From positions 1-64,000 of the forward strand of contig JAPDPX010000007.1 in NCBI GenBank assembly GCA_034506255.1: 64,000 nucleotides of DNA. The letters run 5' to 3'. Below the pieces are notes generated by a model. It had not been told where the DNA came from. It ran no database searches and saw only the letters and a list, made by a program, of their open reading frames with translations. The translations under genes and the position numbers were made by a program. Source of the stretch: a candidate division KSB1 bacterium (GTDB taxonomy: Bacteria; Zhuqueibacterota; Zhuqueibacteria; Zhuqueibacterales; Zhuqueibacteraceae). Positions 44,795 through 54,071 of the stretch are shown piece by piece. Position 1 is the stretch's first letter. Every line of letters begins with the position of its first letter.

Positions 44795-46507
44795 GTGCGC
44801 AAGCCTTCTCCCTTCACGCTCGCCGCACTTGCGGCGCTGCTCGCGGCCTTGGTGCTCACGATTTACTTTCCGCTGGGCACGATGCTGCTCGAAAGTCTGC
44901 GGGTGGTCGATCCCGCGACCGGCAGCATGAGCTTTTCACCGGCCCATTTCGCGCGCTTGTTCAGCCTGCGCGCCTCCGGCAGTCTGCAGGCCCTCATCGG
45001 CAGCTTGAAAATTTCGCTGCTGAGTGTTGTGTTGAGCGCGTTGGCCGGCGTGCCGCTGGCGATTCTGTACACCCGCTTTCAGTTCCCCGGACAAAAACTG
45101 TTTGGCGTTCTCGCCACGCTGCCGCTGTTGCTGCCGCCCCTGGTGGGCGTCATCGCCTTCTTCATTCTCATGGACGAAACCGGCATTTTGCCGCGCATCC
45201 TGCAGCATGTGCTGGCCACCAGCTCGCCACCGTTGGTCATGCGTGGTGTGCCCGCCATTCTGCTGGTGCACACCTACAGCTTCTATGTTTTCTTTTATCT
45301 GCTGACCCGCAACGCACTGACCGGACTGGATCGCTCCCTGGAGGAGGCGGCTTTGGGGCTGGGCGCAAGCCGTGGACGCTTGTGGTGGCGTGTCATCCTG
45401 CCGCAACTGCGGCCCGCCTTGCTCGGCGCGGCCATGCTGGTGTTCATGAATTCCATGGCCAGCTTCACCGCGCCCTATCTGTTTCGCGATGACTGGCGCT
45501 TTCTGTCGCTCGAAATTTACAATGCCAAGCTCAAGGGCGACTTGCCGCTCGCCATGGCGCAGTCGGTGGTGCTCGCGGGCATATCAATCGTCTTCGTCTT
45601 TGTTATGCGGTGGTACGGCAATCGCCATACCCCGGGCCGCGGCAGCAAGGGCGTGGCTGCGCCCGCGCAAATGGTCACCAGCCGCTGGCAAAAATTTGCC
45701 CTGACGGCCGCCGGCAGTATCGTCACCCTGCTTGTGATGCTGCCCCAGCTCACGCTTCTGCTCATGGCCTTCGTGAAGAACGGGACGTGGACCGCGGAGA
45801 TCCTGCCGGACACTTTCACCACCGCGAACTTTGCCGAATTGTTTCGCAGCCGAAAAATGGCAGAGCCCTGGTGGAACAGCCTGTGGATGTCTGCCGTGGC
45901 CACGGCATTGGGCACGATTTTGGCCTTGGCCGCCGTGTTGCTTGCCACGCGCAGCAAACACCTGCTGCCAGGCATGGCCGGCCTGCTCGAGATCAGTGTC
46001 ATGCTGCCCTGGGCAGTGCCGGGCACGGTGATCGCCATGGCTTTGATCGCGGCATTCATCACCCCCCATTGGTTCACCGGCGGCCGCATCCTGGTTGGAA
46101 CTTCTGCCATTATGGTGCTGGCCTATTTCGTGCGGCATCTGCCCATTCAATTTCGCGCCATGGCTGCCGCGCATGCCCAACTGGATCCGGCACTGACGGA
46201 GGCGGCGCACAACCTGGGTGCCGGTGGCTGGATGGTATTTCGCCGTGTGACGCTGCCGCTGATTCTGCCCGGTGTCATCATCGGTTCAGTTACCGCCTTC
46301 GTGATTGCGCTCGGCGAATTTGTCTCCTCCATTTTGTTGTTCACTCCCTCCAACCGGCCGCTGGCGGTGGCGATCTTTTCCGAACTGCGTGAGTTCGACC
46401 TGGGCAGTGTCGCGGCCTACTCGGTCCTGCTCGCCGTGCTCATCGCCGTGACACTGGCGCTGGCACAAAAATTTCAGGGCCCGCAGCAACCTGGTTTCAC
46501 CGCCTGA
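44795..46507 (+). CDS. ABC transporter double permease (FbpB/SfuB-like)
   Basis: The 570-residue inner-membrane protein is a fusion of two six-helix permease units. Each has an EAA loop: EEAALGLGASRGRLWWRVIL near residue 185 and TEAAHNLGAGGWMVFRRVTL near residue 470. The first membrane helices are LAALAALLAALVLTIYFPLG, IGSLKISLLSVVLSALAGVP and LATLPLLLPPLVGVIAFFIL. It starts with GTG at 44795. With the binding protein and ATPase it completes a ferric-type importer, though the substrate is not proved. Confidence 0.92.
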   Translation: MRKPSPFTLAALAALLAALVLTIYFPLGTMLLESLRVVDPATGSMSFSPAHFARLFSLRASGSLQALIGSLKISLLSVVLSALAGVPLAILYTRFQFPGQKLFGVLATLPLLLPPLVGVIAFFILMDETGILPRILQHVLATSSPPLVMRGVPAILLVHTYSFYVFFYLLTRNALTGLDRSLEEAALGLGASRGRLWWRVILPQLRPALLGAAMLVFMNSMASFTAPYLFRDDWRFLSLEIYNAKLKGDLPLAMAQSVVLAGISIVFVFVMRWYGNRHTPGRGSKGVAAPAQMVTSRWQKFALTAAGSIVTLLVMLPQLTLLLMAFVKNGTWTAEILPDTFTTANFAELFRSRKMAEPWWNSLWMSAVATALGTILALAAVLLATRSKHLLPGMAGLLEISVMLPWAVPGTVIAMALIAAFITPHWFTGGRILVGTSAIMVLAYFVRHLPIQFRAMAAAHAQLDPALTEAAHNLGAGGWMVFRRVTLPLILPGVIIGSVTAFVIALGEFVSSILLFTPSNRPLAVAIFSELREFDLGSVAAYSVLLAVLIAVTLALAQKFQGPQQPGFTA

Positions 46508-46554
46508 TCGGCTGCGCCCGGTTGCTCTGCCGTCTGCCATGGGCCAGCAGCGCA

Positions 46555-46584
46555 GCGCCGACGCTGGGCTGCGGCGCCGTTTTT
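46555..46584 (+). terminator. intrinsic terminator after the ABC operon
   Basis: GCGCCG (46555-46560) pairs with CGGCGC (46572-46577), followed by CG and a T-run (46580-46584), 48 nt after the permease stop codon. Confidence 0.65.
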
Positions 46585-46675
46585 CGCCGCACAACCTTTT
46601 TGTTCGATCGGTTTCTTCATTTCTTCCGGCGCGTGGGTAATTATGAAGGTCATCAATTCAACAAAGGAGCCTGCC

Positions 46676-47137
46676 ATGTTGACAAGAAAGGACAATGCTG
46701 AAGCCGAACGCAGCAGTGGTGAACTGAATACGATTATCGGGCGCGGCTCAGTTTTTGAAGGAACTCTCACCGTGCAGAGCAGCTTGCGAGTGGATGGCAA
46801 GGTGGTTGGCAACGTGCAAGTGAGTGATGCCTTGATCGTCGGCAAGGAGGGGGAAATCGAAGGGGAAGTGCGCGTGCGCAATGCCATCATCGGCGGCCGG
46901 GTGCGCAACCGCATTCTGGCGAGCGGCAAAGTGGTGCTCGAGGCCAAATCGGTGGTGCATGGCGAGGTGAAAACCTCCCGGCTGGTGATTGACGAGGGTG
47001 CCATTTTCGAGGGCAGATGCACGATGAGTGACGACGACAAGGCGGCCTCTCTGCCTGAAAACGCCAGCCGCGGCAACCGGCCGGGCACGATGAACATGGA
47101 GGTCATGTCCCGGCACGAAGCGGCTGCTGCACGATGA
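46676..47137 (+). CDS. bactofilin 1
   Basis: This 153-residue bactofilin (DUF583) forms cytoskeletal beta-helix filaments in the cytoplasm. The repeating strands are LNTIIGRGSVFEGTLTVQSS, LRVDGKVVGNVQV and NAIIGGRVRNRILASGKVVL. The ATG at 46676 has AAAGGAG 9 nt upstream; an ATG at 46643 lacks such a site. A short charged tail follows the helix. It is paired with a second bactofilin 12 nt downstream, so the two may co-assemble. Confidence 0.92.
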   Translation: MLTRKDNAEAERSSGELNTIIGRGSVFEGTLTVQSSLRVDGKVVGNVQVSDALIVGKEGEIEGEVRVRNAIIGGRVRNRILASGKVVLEAKSVVHGEVKTSRLVIDEGAIFEGRCTMSDDDKAASLPENASRGNRPGTMNMEVMSRHEAAAAR

Positions 47138-47149
47138 GGAAATCCCGCC

Positions 47150-47761
47150 ATGAAATTTTCATTCTTGAGCAAGCTCTTTGGCGACGCCGCTGGCAGCCAG
47201 CCGCCGCCGGCGCAACGCCCGCAGCGGGACCTCCGGGATTTTGAGACACCACTCTTCGCCAGCCGGCCGGCGCCTCCCAATCCCAAACCCGTGGTACCGC
47301 GAACCACAACTTCACAACCTTCGAAAAACGTCATGGAAGATACTGGTAAAACCGGCGACCTCAATACCATCATCGGCAAGGGTGCTGTCATCGACGGCAC
47401 CATCAAAGTGCAAAACAGCATGCGCCTGGATGGCAGGGTGACGGGGCATATCCTCACCACCGATGCCCTGGTGGTCGGCAAGGATGGTGAGATTCGTGGT
47501 GAAGTCCGCACCAAGAATGCCGTCATTGGCGGTTTGGTGAACGGGCAGGTTTTTGCCAGCGGCAAGGTGGTGCTGGAGAGTCGTGCGGTTTTGAAAGGCG
47601 ACATCAAGACCACCAAGCTCATGGTCAATGATGGTGCGCGCTTCGATGGCAATTGCTCGATGAGTGAAGACGGTGGCGTCAAAGCCTTGACCCACGGCCA
47701 GAGCCCTGCCGAGGCTACCAGAGCCGGTGATTTCAGCCGCAGCGCTGCCGGCCGGCATTGA
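47150..47761 (+). CDS. bactofilin 2 with extended N-terminal tail
   Basis: The 203-residue protein has a bactofilin core (about 70-170: LNTIIGKGAVIDGTIKVQNS, MRLDGRVTGHILTTDALVVG) behind a Pro-rich tail of about 65 residues that starts MKFSFLSKLFGDAAG. The tail could bind membrane or partner proteins. It is co-transcribed with bactofilin 1. A 10-bp hairpin closes the pair. Confidence 0.92.
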   Translation: MKFSFLSKLFGDAAGSQPPPAQRPQRDLRDFETPLFASRPAPPNPKPVVPRTTTSQPSKNVMEDTGKTGDLNTIIGKGAVIDGTIKVQNSMRLDGRVTGHILTTDALVVGKDGEIRGEVRTKNAVIGGLVNGQVFASGKVVLESRAVLKGDIKTTKLMVNDGARFDGNCSMSEDGGVKALTHGQSPAEATRAGDFSRSAAGRH

Positions 47762-48042
47762 AGCGTTTCTTCCGCTTCCCGCAGTTTTGCCTGAAAACTG
47801 CGGCTGCGTGCAAGGATTTCGCGTTTGCCGGATGATTATCTGGCTGCGCGGCTCCCTGTCGGTCAGATAACATTCCCCCCACGGGCTGAGGTTTCCCAAA
47901 TTTTGAAGGTCGTGCCAACGCTCAAGTGTCGGAGCTACGACCAGGCCGCTGCCGAAAAAGAATCCTGAAGATTCATGCTGCCGCGGCAGGCCACAATCGC
48001 TCCGCACTTTCACACCACCCTCTCTCCCTGCCGGTTTTCCGC
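47762..48042. other. spacer between bactofilins and the Ig-repeat gene
   Basis: It holds the terminator-like hairpin at 47779-47803 and a second inverted repeat TTATCTG/CAGATAA at 47836-47870. No gene is supported. Confidence 0.5.
47779..47803 (+). terminator. strong hairpin after bactofilin pair
   Basis: CCGCAGTTTT pairs perfectly with AAAACTGCGG (10 bp) across a 5-nt loop, 17 nt after the stop codon. No T-tract follows. Confidence 0.5.
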
Positions 48043-48071
48043 TTGACTTGCTGGGCATGGGAATGTACATT
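48043..48071 (+). promoter_or_regulatory. sigma70-type promoter of the Ig-repeat gene
   Basis: TTGACT, 17-nt spacer, TACATT, placing transcription start near 48078 and leaving about 60 nt of leader before the GTG at 48140. Confidence 0.7.
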
Positions 48072-48139
48072 GCCGCGCGTTGCAAAACACCAACAGGCTT
48101 CACGCCACGGCAGATTCCAGGCTCAGCGAGGAGGAGCGG

Positions 48140-51100
48140 GTGGTGTTCCAACAAACGTTGCGCAATCTGTTGCTGGGCGGGTTGCTGTGCACCGCGCCCA
48201 TTTGGGCGCAGGAGGCTCCCTCCGCCCTGCACCCGAAAGGCGCGCGCTTCATCAGTGCCGATACCTTGTTGTTGGGCAACGGGCTGGTGACGGTGCAGGT
48301 GCTGGCCGCGAGCGACACCAGCAAGACACCGCCCAACGAGATTACCGTGGCGGGCGCTTTCACGGTCGGCACACCCACCAAGCGCCTGCTTTTCGGCTTT
48401 GGCCAAGCGCTCTACAGTTCCCACCTGAACGTTCGCGTAGACGGCAGGACATACAGCAACATCCCCTACCACAGCGGTGCCGAACCATTGCGGGTGACAG
48501 CTGCACCACACCGCGCCGGCGGTGCGATCCGATGCGAATACGCCGTTGGTGACGTGAGCATCATGCAGCGCCTGACGCCCGTGCAATTCAGCCGCACCAC
48601 CGGTGCCGTCTTCATCGAGTATGAAATTGTCAACCACTCGCCCCTGCCCCATCTCGTCGGTGTGCTGCTGCAGCTCGACACCCAGGTGGCGGGCAACGAC
48701 GCGGCCTCGATTCTCACCCGCTTTGGCTACAGCCGCCGCGACACCGTCTTCACCGCTCCCGCCATACCGGAGTTCTTTCAGGCCTTCGAGACCACGCGCG
48801 GTCCGGGCGACACGCTGGGGTTGATCGCGCAAGGCACGCTCAACGGCAATGGTGCGGTGCAGCCCAACCTCTTCATCATAGGGAATCATTTCGACTTGAA
48901 AACGGTGAGCTGGGAATACACACCCGTCGCGGGTTTTTACGATGACAGTGCCGTGCTGCTGCGCTGGGATGAACAATATCTCCAATCCGGCGAGCACCGT
49001 GTCGTTGCGACTTATTACGGTGTCGGAGATGTCGCCAGCAACGTCGGTGCACCCTTGACCCTGCACCTCGCTGTCGCGAGCAGCCTGAGCGCAACTCGCG
49101 GTGTGCTCTCACCCAACCCCTTCGAGGTCAATCTGCTGGTCAACAATCGGCTCACTCAAACCGTGAGTGCGGTGCAGGCCAGGCTGCTCCTGCCGCCCGG
49201 CTTGCTGCTGGCCTTTAATGAGCAAGCCACCAAACTGCTGGCCGATCCCATTCTCAGCCCGGCCGAAACCAGCACTGCCTCGTGGAGGGTGGTGGCGCAA
49301 TGTCCGCCGGCGGATACCACATTGAATTTGACGGTGCAGGTTTCCGGGCTGCCACAAGTCGCGAAGGCGATAACCGATTCCATCTTCATCCCCAGTTGTG
49401 CCGTCCCGGTGCCGGATTTCGAGGTGGTGGCTGCGCCGTCGTTGCGATCGCTAACAGCGGGTGAGACTGCGGATTTTCAAATCTCGCTCAAGGCTTTCGA
49501 TGGTTTCAACCAGGAGGTCGCGCTTTCTTTCTCGCCCATCCTTCCCGGTATCGAGGGCAGCTATGTGCCCGAAAGGATTTTCCCCGGGCAAACGTCCCTG
49601 TTCAGACTGCACACCAACCGCAGCCTGCTCGCGGGAGAATATTCCTTCAACGTAATTGGGCAGGCCGGCAGCCTGAGGCGCAGCGCTGTGGTGCGCGTGC
49701 AGGTTGTGCCTGCCGCGTTGCCGGATTTTCAAATTGTCATCCAGCCGCGCAACAGGTCTCTCGTTGCAGGCGATTCCACCACCTTTCAAGTCGGGGTTAC
49801 AGCGCTTGCAGGCTTCAACCAGGAAGTCGTACTCTCCCTCGCACCCGCCCTTCCCGGCATGAATGGCAGCCTGGCGCCCGCCCGCGTTTTGCCCGGGCAG
49901 CGCGCCATACTCGCGCTGCGCACCGGACGCGATTTGCTCGCGGGGGACTATGCCATCATTATAACAGGCCAGGGGGCCGGCTTGACGCGCAGCGACACGG
50001 CACTGGTTCATGTGGTGGCGGCCCCGCCGCTGGATGTCAAGCCGCCACTGTTCATCAATTTCAACCCCGCCCCGGATGACAGCGAAGTGCCGCCACAGAC
50101 CGCCATCGCACTGGAGATTGTTGACGATATCACCGGCGTTGATTCGGCCAGCATTCGCATGCAGGTGAACGGCGTGCCGGTCATACCGGCGATTACAGGC
50201 GCGCAGCAGCGCCTGGCGGTGGTTTATCAACCCGGCTCGCCATTCCGTTTGAATGAGACGGTGCGCGTGCAGGTGGCCGCGGCGGATCGCAGCCGGCCGG
50301 CCAATGCTGACAGTGTGGCTTATTCGTTTCGCATAAGGCCCGATACGGCCCCGCCGTTTGTGACCGAACGCCACCCCGGACGCAACAGCCGCAACGTCGC
50401 GCTGCACACCGACATCCGCCTGGAAGTGCGTGATCTGGATTCCGGCGTGGACAGCAGCACGATCGCCCTCCACCTTGATGGCACAAGGGTGCAACCCGTG
50501 ATCAGCGGTACGCCGGCGCAATACTTTGTGCACTATCTTCCGCCCCGCGCATTTCGTGACAATCAAACGGTGCACGTTCGTCTGGAGACCAGGGATCTGG
50601 CGTCACCAGCCAATATTCTCTCGCCCCCGGAAGAATACACCTTCACCACCGTACGCGATTCCCTGGCACCGCGGCTGATTGATCCGTTTCCCGCGCCCTC
50701 TGCCATCAATGTGCCGGCGAATATCGAAATCCGCGCCAGCCTGGAGGATGACTTGACCGGCGTGGCCCGCGAAACCATCGTCCTGGCGATCAATCAGCAG
50801 ACGGTCGAGCCCATTCTGACCGAGATCGAGCGGGGTTTTCAGTTGCACTACCGTCCAGCAGCCGGGCCTGCACCGGGCGACACGGTGTTTGTGCATCTCC
50901 GTGCCCGTGATCGCGCCAGCACGCCCAACGAACTGTCACGCACTTATTACTTTGTCATGGCGCGTGACCGCGATCAGGAGCCACCTTATGCCACACGTCA
51001 AAGCCCGGCACCCGGCGCCACCAACGTACCGGTGACGGCCGGCATTTCCGTGCACATCATCGACAACGGCAGTGGCGTTGATCGCAACGCATTGCAGATG

Positions 51101-52213
51101 TCCATCAACGGCCAGGCGGTTTCGCCCGTGATAACCGGACACCCCGGTGACTATCTCCTGACCCATCAGCCGCCAACGCCGTGGCCTTACAACGCCAGGA
51201 TCACAGTGGTGGTACAGTCACAGGATTTGGCGGTACCGCCCAACATCATGCCGCCCGACACTTTTGCATTCGAGGTCGTTCAGGATATTTCCCCGCCATT
51301 TGTTACAGACCTGACACCAGCCAACGGCGCCACAGAGGTGTCCGCAGCGACGAACATCTCGTTTCTGGTGCGCGATGAAGGCGCCGGAGTTGACCGCAGC
51401 TCGATTCAGCTTCGGGTGAATCATGTGAACGTGGTACCGCAAATCTCGGGAACGGCCGACGCATATGCAGTGCACTATCAACCGGTGCAAGAATTTCTGC
51501 CGGGCGAGAGGGTGGCGCTGGAGATTCAAGCACAAGATTTGTCCACTCCGCCCAATCGTGCGACAGTGTCTTCTTTCTTCACTGTCGGTCAATCCCTGCC
51601 GGACTTGATCGCGGTCGAGTTGGTGCCGGTCGGCGAGTTTTCTGCAGGCCGGCCCGGTCAGGCACGCGGCCGCGTCAGGCTGGAGGCCAGGGCGCCAGTA
51701 GCCGGTGTTCAGATTCACTTCCTTGCCGATGGCCGGGTTTGGCAGGATACCACCCTGGCCAGTGTGGTTCCCGGCCGGGATATTGATCTGCCGGTCTCGT
51801 TCATTTTTCAGGAGCGGGGCAGCCACACGCTCAGCCTGGTTTGTGATCCGGCGGGGGTGCTGCGGGAGGCGAGTGAAACCAACAATCAACAACACTTGCT
51901 CATTCAGGTTGCTGAGTTACAGGTGCTGTCGGGCAAACTGGTGGTTCGCCCCAATCCCTTCACACCCAATGGCGACGGCTTCAATGACGTGGTGGAATTC
52001 GACTTTTCCGGCTTGAATATTGTAAATCCCACCTTGCAGATCTTCGATGCCAATGGCATCCCCTTGCTCACCAACAATCGCCACAGCGGCAAACGCATGC
52101 AGTGGAACGGCCGTGACGAGCGTGGCCGCGAATTGTTACCCGGCGTTTATCTTTATTCCTTGCAGGAGAAAGGCAGGAATGTTGCCAGCGGTTACGTCGT
52201 GCTGGCGCGCTAA
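48140..52213 (+). CDS. giant secreted Ig-repeat protein with gliding-type C-terminal domain
   Basis: The product is about 1357 residues. A GTG start at 48140 follows AGGAGGAG and opens a signal peptide (LRNLLLGGLLCTAPIWAQ). The N-terminal 420 residues are beta-rich and unassigned. Two homologous modules of about 95 residues follow (LPDFQIVIQPRNRSLVAGD type). Next come about six Ig-like modules of about 105 residues, each beginning PPF(V)T-x-x-P with DxxSGVD. A CARDB-like domain (ETNNQQHLLIQV) precedes the C-terminal NPFTPNGDGFNDVVEF domain. It is probably a surface or secreted scaffold exported by a type IX-like route. It stands alone with its own promoter. Confidence 0.85.
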   Translation: MVFQQTLRNLLLGGLLCTAPIWAQEAPSALHPKGARFISADTLLLGNGLVTVQVLAASDTSKTPPNEITVAGAFTVGTPTKRLLFGFGQALYSSHLNVRVDGRTYSNIPYHSGAEPLRVTAAPHRAGGAIRCEYAVGDVSIMQRLTPVQFSRTTGAVFIEYEIVNHSPLPHLVGVLLQLDTQVAGNDAASILTRFGYSRRDTVFTAPAIPEFFQAFETTRGPGDTLGLIAQGTLNGNGAVQPNLFIIGNHFDLKTVSWEYTPVAGFYDDSAVLLRWDEQYLQSGEHRVVATYYGVGDVASNVGAPLTLHLAVASSLSATRGVLSPNPFEVNLLVNNRLTQTVSAVQARLLLPPGLLLAFNEQATKLLADPILSPAETSTASWRVVAQCPPADTTLNLTVQVSGLPQVAKAITDSIFIPSCAVPVPDFEVVAAPSLRSLTAGETADFQISLKAFDGFNQEVALSFSPILPGIEGSYVPERIFPGQTSLFRLHTNRSLLAGEYSFNVIGQAGSLRRSAVVRVQVVPAALPDFQIVIQPRNRSLVAGDSTTFQVGVTALAGFNQEVVLSLAPALPGMNGSLAPARVLPGQRAILALRTGRDLLAGDYAIIITGQGAGLTRSDTALVHVVAAPPLDVKPPLFINFNPAPDDSEVPPQTAIALEIVDDITGVDSASIRMQVNGVPVIPAITGAQQRLAVVYQPGSPFRLNETVRVQVAAADRSRPANADSVAYSFRIRPDTAPPFVTERHPGRNSRNVALHTDIRLEVRDLDSGVDSSTIALHLDGTRVQPVISGTPAQYFVHYLPPRAFRDNQTVHVRLETRDLASPANILSPPEEYTFTTVRDSLAPRLIDPFPAPSAINVPANIEIRASLEDDLTGVARETIVLAINQQTVEPILTEIERGFQLHYRPAAGPAPGDTVFVHLRARDRASTPNELSRTYYFVMARDRDQEPPYATRQSPAPGATNVPVTAGISVHIIDNGSGVDRNALQMSINGQAVSPVITGHPGDYLLTHQPPTPWPYNARITVVVQSQDLAVPPNIMPPDTFAFEVVQDISPPFVTDLTPANGATEVSAATNISFLVRDEGAGVDRSSIQLRVNHVNVVPQISGTADAYAVHYQPVQEFLPGERVALEIQAQDLSTPPNRATVSSFFTVGQSLPDLIAVELVPVGEFSAGRPGQARGRVRLEARAPVAGVQIHFLADGRVWQDTTLASVVPGRDIDLPVSFIFQERGSHTLSLVCDPAGVLREASETNNQQHLLIQVAELQVLSGKLVVRPNPFTPNGDGFNDVVEFDFSGLNIVNPTLQIFDANGIPLLTNNRHSGKRMQWNGRDERGRELLPGVYLYSLQEKGRNVASGYVVLAR

Positions 52214-52756
52214 AGGTTTCAATTTTTTTTCTGATCACATGAAATTTTTTGCCCTGAACAAGGAACTATACTAACAAAAACATGGGGATTCTGTGGGGGA
52301 GTTGAAAGGGTGAATCATCTGACATTTGACCCGGGGATGCTCAGATTATTCCCCTTTCTTCTTTGGGGGGATAGAGCAACGGGAAAAGCCATCACTCGTG
52401 CATTTGCAGGCTGGGGGCCTCCATGATGAGCGCAGGGCGCGACTTCCGCGGGCAACCCGGTTAGCCGGAAGGATTCCCCTTCGCTCATCTCATTCTTCAG
52501 TCGCCTTTCCAGACGGGGCCCTACCCGGTGGCTCCGTCATCTTTTCTTCAGACTATCTTCCCTCAAAGTTCATCCGGTAACCCATCGAAAGCGCCGCGAA
52601 AGTCCCGGAATTTGATGGGAACAAATTTATCCCGTTCTCGGTTAGAAGGATCGACACGCCGGGCAGAGGCAAACGGCCAGACAATTCGTCCGGCTATGTT
52701 ATACAGAATTTGCTACCTCCTTCTTCTTCCAAGTCGTTTTCCTTCCTCCTCAGAAT
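52214..52756. other. gene-free, highly structured interval
   Basis: Stems seen are CCCC/GGGG near 52351-52368, GATGAGCG/CGCTCATC (52425-52432 with 52482-52489) enclosing CTTCCG/CGGAAG and CGGG/CCCG, and ACGGGGCC/GGCTCCGT (52513-52520 with 52530-52537). Each of the last two outer stems is followed by a similar TCATCT-n-TTCTTCAG tag. No supported protein is encoded. It may be a non-coding RNA, a repeat or a remnant of a mobile element. Confidence 0.5.
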
Positions 52757-52788
52757 CCCCAGCGTCCTCCGGGACCTGGGGATTTTTT
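52757..52788 (+). terminator. strong intrinsic terminator
   Basis: The stem is CCCCAG plus GTCC pairing with GGAC plus CTGGGG around a TCCG loop, followed by A and six T residues (52783-52788). It closes any transcript through the structured interval and lies just before the promoter of the next gene. Confidence 0.85.
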
Positions 52789-52796
52789 ATGGTGGC

Positions 52797-52824
52797 TTGC
52801 ATTTTTCTGCAAAATCTCTAGATT
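52797..52824 (+). promoter_or_regulatory. sigma70-type promoter of the lipoprotein gene
   Basis: TTGCAT, 16-nt spacer, TAGATT, about 60 nt before the ATG at 52884. Confidence 0.55.
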
Positions 52825-52883
52825 GCCGGTCGTCAATTATCCTCACAAACTTCCACCGATGCGGAGAGAGGAAACACCCGGGA

Positions 52884-54071
52884 ATGCGACAGCTTCCAAA
52901 AGGATTGATCGTCTGGATTGCGTGCGTGCTGCTGTCAACCGGCTGCAGCACCAAAGAGTCGGCGAATATCCCCACCCCCACTACTTTCTGGTCACTTCAA
53001 CCTTCTCTGAAATATGATACTTGTCATCTCATCGGCATACTCGCGGGGCGGCCACTCTACCTTAAATTGTATCCCGAAATTCATCACGAGTGGGGCAGCA
53101 AACTGCCGGCACCGGTTAAGACCGCAATCCTGCAAATTGACAAGATCATCGGCCCGGAGTGGCCGCCCGGGCCGCGCCTGAGCCTGCTGCTCTCGTTCGT
53201 GCCAGCGGATGACAGTCTGGGCGCCATCCTGCAGGCCATGGATCGCAACAAGGAAATCTATGACCGGCTGATGCAGTCCGACTACGCCAGCCAGAACAAT
53301 TGGCGACAGTGGATCGATGTCAAGCCGCACCTGCAAACTGTGCTGCGGCACCTGCAGAGCAGCGGTTTCGAGAACTACTGGCGGGAGCAACTATGGCCGG
53401 CCATCAACGCGCGCATCGTGCAGGCCAGGCAGGAATTGCAGTCCTACGACGTGGTCGGAGATTTGAAGCGCTTTTTCGTCGACTTTGACACACGCGACAC
53501 GCTGCAGGTGTTCTTACTGGCACTCTCCCACCCCCATGAAATTCGTCTCAGCAGTTACCAGCGCGCGACGGACATCAGCAATCCGCTCAAGGAGACGGTC
53601 AGAAGTTTTTATGAGCAATTGGCACATCCCTATTGCGACCGTCTGGTGGATTCGCTGTTTGCCGCGGATTTCACCGCCCTGCAGTCCGACAGCTTCCTGG
53701 TCAGCGCGCAGCGCCGTTATGCCGGAGGCCGCAGCATGCCGGACTATCTTCGCAAAGAACTGGTCATCGCAGTTGAGCTGTGGCTGGCGGGACGGCGGCA
53801 GCTTCTGCCGGTGGCCACGGATGGGGAGGAAGCCGGCAATATCACGGCTGTGCGGCAATACCTGCAAACCAGGGACAGCGGTGCGCATGTGCTGGCCGCA
53901 GTGATTTACTCGTACCTCGAGTCCGGCTTGAAGGTCGATCGTCTGACTTATGCCGATTTCATTCGAGATCTGTTTGCCAGCGGCAGGCTGCGTGCGGGCA
54001 AAATCGCGCCCCGCTACATGGAATTCATGACCCGGCCGGCGCGTTCGGAGGCGGGTTCACCGAATGATTGA
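52884..54071 (+). CDS. lipoprotein of unknown function
   Basis: The 395-residue protein has a lipoprotein signal (IVWIACVLLSTGCST) and is mostly helical with charged segments (LKRFFVDFDTRDTLQVFLLA, ELVIAVELWLAGRRQLLPVA). The family is unknown. The ATG at 52884 begins the signal; the longer frame from 52710 has no support. Its 3' end overlaps the oppositely oriented rlmB gene by 47 nt. Confidence 0.75.
   Translation: MRQLPKGLIVWIACVLLSTGCSTKESANIPTPTTFWSLQPSLKYDTCHLIGILAGRPLYLKLYPEIHHEWGSKLPAPVKTAILQIDKIIGPEWPPGPRLSLLLSFVPADDSLGAILQAMDRNKEIYDRLMQSDYASQNNWRQWIDVKPHLQTVLRHLQSSGFENYWREQLWPAINARIVQARQELQSYDVVGDLKRFFVDFDTRDTLQVFLLALSHPHEIRLSSYQRATDISNPLKETVRSFYEQLAHPYCDRLVDSLFAADFTALQSDSFLVSAQRRYAGGRSMPDYLRKELVIAVELWLAGRRQLLPVATDGEEAGNITAVRQYLQTRDSGAHVLAAVIYSYLESGLKVDRLTYADFIRDLFASGRLRAGKIAPRYMEFMTRPARSEAGSPND

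Noticed and set aside
47312..49066. 584-codon minus-strand frame spanning bactofilin 2 and the Ig-repeat gene
   Set aside because: It crosses two unrelated plus-strand genes, a terminator hairpin and a promoter, so it cannot be a real gene.
52370..52480. Cyclic-di-GMP (GEMM) riboswitch
   Set aside because: A few short pieces look similar, but the GNRA-capped stem and the GCAAAGCC core are missing and the order is wrong.
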